From assembly GCF_017742235.1 (NCBI RefSeq), contig NZ_JAGHKQ010000008.1, positions 1 to 58,401 of the forward strand: a DNA stretch of 58,401 nt, read 5' to 3'. This document shows positions 53,236 to 58,401 of the stretch, one piece after another. The position numbers were made by a program, and so were the translations under genes. The notes beneath the pieces are model-generated. The model was not told the origin of the DNA, did no database searches, and was given only the letters and a program-made list of their open reading frames with translations. Every line of letters starts with the position of its first letter. Position 1 is the stretch's first letter. The DNA comes from Bacillus sp. 165 (GTDB lineage Bacteria; Bacillota; Bacilli; Bacillales; Bacillaceae_G).

Positions 53236-53272
53236 AGAGCAAAAACAGTATGCACTGCTTCTGCTCTTAATG
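53236..53272 (-). terminator. Probable yumB terminator
   Basis: AGAGCA and TGCTCT bracket an inner CAGT/ACTG hairpin just after the yumB stop; TTTTCTTT follows on the minus strand. Confidence 0.6.
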
Positions 53273-53276
53273 GTTA

Positions 53277-54485
53277 TTAGAACATTTTTAATTTACCTTT
53301 TTTCAATACTAACAGAGGTCCGCCAAGTAAGAATAGGTAACGGTTATCAATTACCTTCTTCATGAAGGAAGCCTTCCAGCCAGTCAGTTTTTTGCCAAAT
53401 ACAACGCCGATTGCATCGTCATGGCCTAAAGAACAAACTGTACCTTTGTTATCGAACGTGAATTTTTCCATATCGCCTTTACCGCGAACAAGTACTGCAA
53501 GGTTATGTGCAACAGTATAGCCTTGTTGAATCGCAATTTGTGCAGTAGGCGGATAAGGACGATCGTTTTCAGGATTGAAGATTAACGCTGCATCCCCTAG
53601 GATGAACACATCATCATAACCAGGTGCATGCATGAACTCGTCTACTTTCACACGGCCGCGCATTGCTTCAAAACCAGATTGCTCCACAATCGCATTACCG
53701 CGAACACCTGCAGCCCATACCACTGTTGCAGCTTTGATTTCTTCTACGTTGTCATCTTTAGCAACGATAATTCCTTCTTCTGTACATTCTTTAATTGCTG
53801 TACCAATACGGAATTCTACGCCTTTCTTTTGCAAGTGGCTCACCGCATAGTTTACTAGCTCTGGATCAAATCCAGGCAGTACCATTGGCGCAGCCTCCAC
53901 ACAGATGATACGTACTTTTTCACGATCAATGTCGTACTCATCACATAACTCAGGAACACGGTTCGCTAATTCACCCACAAACTCGATTCCTGTAAATCCA
54001 GCACCGCCGACAACAATTGTCAACAGCTCTTCACTTCTTTGCGTTGGATATTGTGAGAACATATACTCGATGTGATCACGGATTTGACGAGCAGCATTGA
54101 TGTTTGCGATAGAGAATGCATGCTCTTTCAAACCTTTAATGCCGAATGTTTCGGATTCGAATCCTAATCCTACTACTAAGTAATCATACTCTAATTCGCC
54201 GTTTGATAAAATTACGCGCTTTTCTTGCGATTTAATATCCACTACCGTATCTTGTACAAAATTTACTTTGCTTGAATCGATTACTTCACGGATTTCAATA
54301 CGAGTTTTGTCGTGATGCAATGTTCCCGCTGCGTTTTCATGCAGCCACGTTGCTTGATAATGATAGCTGTTATTGTTCACTAATGTGATGTCCGCTTCAT
54401 TTACTGATAACATTTTCTGAAGACGTACAGTAGTAATCATTCCACCGTAACCTGCACCGAGAATAACGATTTTTGGCTTTCTCAC
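53277..54485 (-). CDS. yumB: NAD(P)/FAD-dependent oxidoreductase (NDH-2-like)
   Basis: A 402-residue type-II NADH dehydrogenase-like flavoprotein. FAD-binding [14 protein letters not shown] at the N terminus, the second dinucleotide-binding site [15 protein letters not shown] near residue 165, and the FAD-contact [10 protein letters not shown] near residue 295 are present. It should pass electrons from NADH to quinone at the membrane without proton pumping. GTG start; AAAGGG lies 12 nt upstream. It is divergent from yumC, as in B. subtilis. Confidence 0.88.
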   Translation of the reverse strand: MRKPKIVILGAGYGGMITTVRLQKMLSVNEADITLVNNNSYHYQATWLHENAAGTLHHDKTRIEIREVIDSSKVNFVQDTVVDIKSQEKRVILSNGELEYDYLVVGLGFESETFGIKGLKEHAFSIANINAARQIRDHIEYMFSQYPTQRSEELLTIVVGGAGFTGIEFVGELANRVPELCDEYDIDREKVRIICVEAAPMVLPGFDPELVNYAVSHLQKKGVEFRIGTAIKECTEEGIIVAKDDNVEEIKAATVVWAAGVRGNAIVEQSGFEAMRGRVKVDEFMHAPGYDDVFILGDAALIFNPENDRPYPPTAQIAIQQGYTVAHNLAVLVRGKGDMEKFTFDNKGTVCSLGHDDAIGVVFGKKLTGWKASFMKKVIDNRYLFLLGGPLLVLKKGKLKMF

Positions 54486-54869
54486 CCTTAATCACAACCC
54501 TTTTTTATAATTTATGATAATTGGAATAATAAAACATTGTTCACTTTATCACGAACATACCTACAAACTTCCGAATTTCGACTTTATTTCGAGATAAAGT
54601 TTAAAAAAATGTAAGAAATTTGTCATAAAAAATTAAAATAATCCCTACACTATATTAGTCTTTTTTTATTCTTTTTTCAAGCACATCGCGAATTGTCAGT
54701 ATTCTTAGAAAAAACAATATCTTCTCTTCTATTCCTGTCCTATATTTTTCGTACTTTTCTCAAATATATGCAATCTTACGGTAGCCACGCTTCATTTACT
54801 AGTGTATTTTCTGAAAAATATGTTATCATTTCTTATATAAGAATTCGTACCAATTAGGGGGAATAGGCG
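54486..54869. other. Divergent yumB/yumC intergenic region
   Basis: No gene is seen in 384 bp of AT-rich DNA. TGTTC and GAACA with a 10-nt centre (54538-54557) form an inverted repeat about 55 bp upstream of yumB that could be a regulator site. No perfect promoter was identified for yumC. Confidence 0.4.
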
Positions 54870-55859
54870 TTGACTGAAAACCAGAAAGTGTATGATATTA
54901 CAATTATTGGCGGCGGCCCAACAGGCTTATTTACCGCTTTCTATGGCGGCATGAGACAAGCAAGCGTCAAAATTATTGAAAGCTTGCCGCAGCTTGGCGG
55001 TCAATTATCCGCACTGTATCCAGAAAAGTACATTTATGATGTAGCAGGCTTTCCAAAAGTGCGCGCACAAGAACTTATTGACAACTTAAAAGAGCAAATG
55101 AGAAAGTTTGAGCCTACAGTATGTTTAGAAGAAGCTGTTCAAACATTAGAAAAACAAGCGGATGGCATATTCAAGCTGGTAACAAATAAAGATACTCATT
55201 ATTCTAAAACAGTGATTATCACAGCCGGCAATGGAGCATTCCAACCACGTCGCCTAGAGCTTGAAGACGCTGTAAAGTACGAAAAGAAAAACCTTCATTA
55301 CTTCGTAGATGACATGAACAAATTTGCAGGCAAAAAAGTTGTAGTATTCGGCGGCGGTGACTCCGCAGTTGACTGGTCTTTGATGCTGGAACCAATCGCA
55401 GAGGAAGTAACACTTATTCATCGACGCGACAAGTTCCGCGCACATGAACACAGCGTAGAAACACTAATGAACTCCAAAGTCAACGTAAAAACTCCTTACA
55501 TCCCGGTAGAGCTTATCGGCAATGACAACATTACACAGGTTGTCATCCAAGATGTGAAAACAGAAGAAAAAATCACCATCGATGTGGACGATGTTATCGT
55601 AAACTATGGCTTTGTTTCTTCTTTAGGCCCAATTAAAGACTGGGGTCTAACAATCGAAAAAAATAGCATCGTAGTAAACTCAAAAATGGAAACAAACATT
55701 CCAGGGCTTTATGCTGCTGGAGATATTTGTACATATGACGGTAAAGTAAAATTAATTGCATGCGGCTTCGGTGAGGCACCAACAGCAGTAAATAACGCCA
55801 AAGCATATATGGATCCGAAAGCAAAGCTCCAACCTATGCACAGCTCCAGCATGTTTTAA
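54870..55859 (+). CDS. yumC: Ferredoxin/flavodoxin--NADP+ reductase, thioredoxin-reductase-like type
   Basis: A 329-residue FNR of the TrxR-like class found in Bacillus. FAD-binding [14 protein letters not shown] near residue 11, NADPH-binding GGGDSAVDW near residue 162 and FAD-contact [10 protein letters not shown] near residue 285. The redox CxxC of thioredoxin reductase is absent, as expected for YumC. It supplies electrons to ferredoxin or flavodoxin and is essential in B. subtilis. TTG start after TAGGGGGAA. Terminator follows. Confidence 0.95.
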   Translation: MTENQKVYDITIIGGGPTGLFTAFYGGMRQASVKIIESLPQLGGQLSALYPEKYIYDVAGFPKVRAQELIDNLKEQMRKFEPTVCLEEAVQTLEKQADGIFKLVTNKDTHYSKTVIITAGNGAFQPRRLELEDAVKYEKKNLHYFVDDMNKFAGKKVVVFGGGDSAVDWSLMLEPIAEEVTLIHRRDKFRAHEHSVETLMNSKVNVKTPYIPVELIGNDNITQVVIQDVKTEEKITIDVDDVIVNYGFVSSLGPIKDWGLTIEKNSIVVNSKMETNIPGLYAAGDICTYDGKVKLIACGFGEAPTAVNNAKAYMDPKAKLQPMHSSSMF

Positions 55860-55865
55860 TGAAAA

Positions 55866-55900
55866 AGAGAGCACGAGGATTTCTCGTGCTCCTTTTTTTT
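55866..55900 (+). terminator. yumC intrinsic terminator
   Basis: GAGCACGAG and CTCGTGCTC form a 9-bp stem followed by CTTTTTTTT. Confidence 0.92.
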
Positions 55901-56035
55901 GCAGCAAGCACTTTTTTCACACCAAAAACACGCTGGGCAAACCCTGTCTTTTTTTATAAAATTAATGAGAAATTGTTTAAAAAAATCGGAATAAACAAGA
56001 ATGGTTAACAGATTTTCTTTAAGAGAGGTTCAAAT

Positions 56036-57289
56036 ATGGAGGACTTGCAGCGAAATAAAACATTACAGATGACAAAAGAGGGGCCAACACTGTTTCGAAA
56101 CGTGCACTTTCTGTATTTATGGACAGCCACGCTATTTTCAAGTATTGCTCTTGCCTTTTTTACCTTCTCGCAAACATGGTATATTGTCAAAAAGCTGGAC
56201 TTAGAAGCGTCTCTTGGTCTTGTCTTTATTGCCTCGAGTGTTCCTAGACTGTTATTTATGATTTTAGGCGGTGCACTTGCGGACAAGTTTCCGAAAAAAA
56301 ATATTATGTTTTATTCCAACATGATGCGGGTGCTCCTTGTCGCCTCCATACTCATTTGGCTGCTGACAGGAGATATTACGTTGCACACCTTTGTTCTGTT
56401 TGCATTGTTTTTCGGTATATCCGATGCGTTTTTTTGGTCAGCGGACGGCTCCATTTTACCAGAGCTTGTAAAAAAAGAACAGCTAACACAAGCAAATTCC
56501 ATTACCCAAATGACAAATCAATCGTCGCTCATTCTAGGGCCCATGCTCGGAGGAATTATTATCAAATTCAGCAACTACGAAACAGTTTTTGCCTTAACCA
56601 TTGTATTTCTCATCTTGGCAGCCCTATTGGTTCAAAAAATTCAAACGACACATGCAGATAAACAAGAACAAGATCAATCCGGCATGCTTACCTCTATTAA
56701 AGAAGGTATTTTGTATGTCAAAAAGTCTCCCTTTTTGACAACCTTACTCATATGCAGCGCCTTTTTAAATCTGTTTATTATTGGACCTATGCAAATCGGC
56801 TTTCCGATTTTCGTTAAAACAGTATTGAATGGAAACTCACTGCACTTTAGTTATCTTGAAGGAGCTGTCGGGGGCGGCATGGCTGTTGGCGCCATGCTGG
56901 TCGGAATTTTGAATGTCCGCAAAAAAAGAGGTGCATTTTGCCTTGTTATGCTGTTTTTATCAGGCATCTCCTTTTTCTTGCTGAGTTTCAGCCATGAACT
57001 GTGGCACGCCTTAACCGCTGGCGCTGTATTTGGTATAACATTGGCGATGGCCTCTATTCCTCTGATGGCTGTCATTCAAACCACTGTGCAAGAGAACATG
57101 ATGGGTCGCGTGATGAGCTTATTAATGCTTTCTTCAATGGGATTAATCCCTGTTTCCTACGCAGTGACGTCTCTGATTTTGGCAACAAGTCTGCCTATTG
57201 TTCTCATCATGAAGGGCGGTGCCCTTGCCGTTATCCTGTTTGTCATATTTGTTGCACTTCGTGTCCCAACGGTACGCACATTTGATTAG
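56036..57289 (+). CDS. MFS transporter (EntS-like exporter group)
   Basis: A 417-residue, 12-helix major facilitator protein of the MFS_3/EntS group; the loop motif GGALADKFPKKN is the family A-motif. Substrate unknown (drug, siderophore or metabolite export). A central hydrophilic loop lies at about residues 200-222. ATG start after AAGAGAGG. Not in the B. subtilis yum neighbourhood. Terminator follows. Confidence 0.85.
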   Translation: MEDLQRNKTLQMTKEGPTLFRNVHFLYLWTATLFSSIALAFFTFSQTWYIVKKLDLEASLGLVFIASSVPRLLFMILGGALADKFPKKNIMFYSNMMRVLLVASILIWLLTGDITLHTFVLFALFFGISDAFFWSADGSILPELVKKEQLTQANSITQMTNQSSLILGPMLGGIIIKFSNYETVFALTIVFLILAALLVQKIQTTHADKQEQDQSGMLTSIKEGILYVKKSPFLTTLLICSAFLNLFIIGPMQIGFPIFVKTVLNGNSLHFSYLEGAVGGGMAVGAMLVGILNVRKKRGAFCLVMLFLSGISFFLLSFSHELWHALTAGAVFGITLAMASIPLMAVIQTTVQENMMGRVMSLLMLSSMGLIPVSYAVTSLILATSLPIVLIMKGGALAVILFVIFVALRVPTVRTFD

Positions 57290-57317
57290 AGCGCACTCAG
57301 TAGAGTGCGTTTTTTTA
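57290..57317. terminator. Terminator between the MFS and HTH genes
   Basis: GCGCACTC and GAGTGCGT form a stem followed by TTTTTTT on the plus strand; the HTH gene converges here. Confidence 0.85.
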
Positions 57318-58178
57318 TGTAATCCAATCATATAACATCACACCAGACCTTCGCCGAGCTGAAGCTGAAAAATCCATAGCTACCTTGCTAAATAATTCAT
57401 TCATTGTGCCGTACAGAAGCGCGCCGAAATCTTTACGAATTTCACCAAGTTTATATGCTCGTACTGCACTTTTGGTTCGGCCTATTAACTCCTCCGCTAT
57501 ATTAGGTTCCTCCAGCAGCTTCTCTAACCAAACTCCCTGATGAGGAAGACAGCTTTTCCCATAAGCAAGCGTCACTCGACTCCAAGCAAAGTTAATAGTT
57601 TTTGGATTCTGAGTCATCGGCAGCACAGCATAAATAAAACTCTTTGGAATATCGTTTCGAGCATATGTTTCATCCATCGTTTCATACGTTACTTTACAAC
57701 ATGTTTCTTGATTAAGAGCTTGAAAAAAGAAAAGCGTTTCCCTTTCAGATTTTGAGCTTTCTTCCGTTGCGACATCTTGCTTTTTCGGCTTCTTGCATTC
57801 GGACATGCTCATACGGTCAATCATGCGGTCATCATATTGAAATACATATAAGCTGGCACTATACCCGCCTTGCTTTCGGCGCTCCTTCATTAATATCCGT
57901 TTTATAATACCCAGCCTTTCAAGTTTCGCCACAGACCGTCTGATTGTACGTATACTTTTTTGAGCCTTCTCTGCCATTGTTTCCATTAATGGGCAGGCTA
58001 CCCCTATACTTTGCCTCCTGCTGTTGACAGCATACCGGCTCAAAATATCGATAACTTGCCTATCGGTACAATTCAAATCATCCTTATATTCTTTATATAA
58101 ATACGACTTATACTGATTAAACTCTTCTACCGTTTTAAATTGACTGTAGCATTTCATATGTTCATATAGCTTGGACAT
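57315..58178 (-). CDS. Helix-turn-helix domain protein, replication-initiator-like, unknown function
   Basis: A 287-residue protein with a winged-helix segment at about residues 45-115 (MAEKAQKSIRTIRRSVAKLERLGIIKR) of the type seen in plasmid/phage replication and DnaD-like proteins. It has a Lys/Ser-rich linker near residue 130 and a helical C-terminal half. I do not recognise a specific family. ATG start after GAGGAGTGAACG. It may be a remnant of, or recruit from, a mobile element, but no other replicon genes accompany it. Confidence 0.6.
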   Translation of the reverse strand: MSKLYEHMKCYSQFKTVEEFNQYKSYLYKEYKDDLNCTDRQVIDILSRYAVNSRRQSIGVACPLMETMAEKAQKSIRTIRRSVAKLERLGIIKRILMKERRKQGGYSASLYVFQYDDRMIDRMSMSECKKPKKQDVATEESSKSERETLFFFQALNQETCCKVTYETMDETYARNDIPKSFIYAVLPMTQNPKTINFAWSRVTLAYGKSCLPHQGVWLEKLLEEPNIAEELIGRTKSAVRAYKLGEIRKDFGALLYGTMNELFSKVAMDFSASARRRSGVMLYDWIT

Positions 58179-58257
58179 CGTTCACTCCTCCTCGCTATAT
58201 AAATAACAAGAAGTAAAGAAAATTGGTCAACACTCTTGAGTCGGGAATAAAATTTTT

Positions 58258-58401
58258 GATCTGCCGATATATCCCTGACTCTGCCGATATATCCCTGACT
58301 CTGCCGATATATCCCTGACTCTGCCGATATATCCCTGACTCTGCCGATATATCCCTGACTCTGCCGATATATCCCTGACTCTGCCGATATATCCCTGACT
58401 C
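58258..58401. repeat. Exact tandem array E, 20-nt period, seven copies, runs off the window
   Basis: CTGCCGATATATCCCTGACT is repeated without any change seven times from 58261, and the array continues past 58401. On the minus strand each unit carries TATATCGGC, the core of arrays B and D. It starts 82 bp upstream of the HTH gene. There are no unique spacers, so it is not a CRISPR. Confidence 0.97.

Noticed and set aside
54538..54557. Rex (NADH sensor) site upstream of yumB
   Set aside because: The TGTTC/GAACA repeat does not fit the TTGTGAAN4TTCACAA consensus; kept only as an unnamed inverted repeat.
57315..58178. Plasmid or phage insertion at the right edge
   Set aside because: Only one replication-like helix-turn-helix gene is present, with no integrase, att site, partition or structural genes, and the flanking genes look chromosomal.
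58258..58401. CRISPR array
   Set aside because: Units are contiguous identical 20-mers with no unique spacers and no cas genes nearby.

Overview
The window looks like chromosomal DNA of an endospore-forming, low-GC Firmicute of the family Bacillaceae. Evidence: the 5' end of a 16S rRNA gene with Bacillus-type rrn promoters at the left edge; strong AGGAGG ribosome sites with frequent TTG/GTG starts; a degraded gerA spore-germinant receptor gene; kapB/kapD; and long gene-order agreement with Bacillus subtilis (yugO-yugN-pgi-yugJ-yuzA-yugI-yugF-yugE-patB-kapB-kapD on the left; yuiE(pepA)-yuiC-yuiB-yumB-yumC on the right). The species cannot be named from the sequence alone.

Layout. 1-126: 16S rRNA 5' end (minus) with tandem promoters. 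0.6-14.7 kb: the yug/pat/kap block with insertions (MerR regulator, 2-hydroxyacid dehydrogenase, a SodC-like lipoprotein) and without kinB. 15.2-16.5 kb: an ArsB/NhaD-type ion transporter. 16.6-27.0 kb: a minus-strand catabolic cluster encoding every step from anthranilate through 3-hydroxyanthranilate and 2-aminomuconate to pyruvate and acetyl-CoA, with an IclR regulator, an internal promoter carrying a CcpA (cre) site, and a 39-codon remnant of a riboflavin kinase/FAD synthetase at its distal end. 27-34 kb: a membrane protein, AlkD, T-box-controlled glycyl-tRNA synthetase, an OhrR-like regulator, a K+ channel, a thioesterase, a secreted DUF4163/DUF3298 protein and BirA-controlled bioY. 34-36 kb: a second, archaeal-type aspartyl-tRNA synthetase behind an Asp T-box and an Asp-codon-rich upstream reading frame. 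36-41 kb: pepA, DUF309, yuiC, an oxidoreductase, lapA and a ROK kinase. 41.5-47.7 kb: an RNPP-type regulator, an apparently structured noncoding RNA, and a 1408-residue secreted subtilase with cohesin and dockerin domains. 47.9-52.0 kb: marR plus a heterodimeric ABC exporter. 52-58.2 kb: yuiB, NUDIX, yumB/yumC, an MFS exporter and a helix-turn-helix protein.

Regulation is unusually readable: two T-boxes, a BirA operator on a promoter, a MerR-type 19-bp-spacer promoter, a MarR operator, a cre site and many intrinsic terminators.

The most unusual pattern is a set of five intergenic arrays of short degenerate tandem repeats with a strict 20-21-nt period (about 30.33, 35.74, 37.86, 53.06 and 58.26 kb). 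Three share the core TATCGGC; one at the right edge is seven exact copies. No mobile element, CRISPR array or tRNA gene was found.
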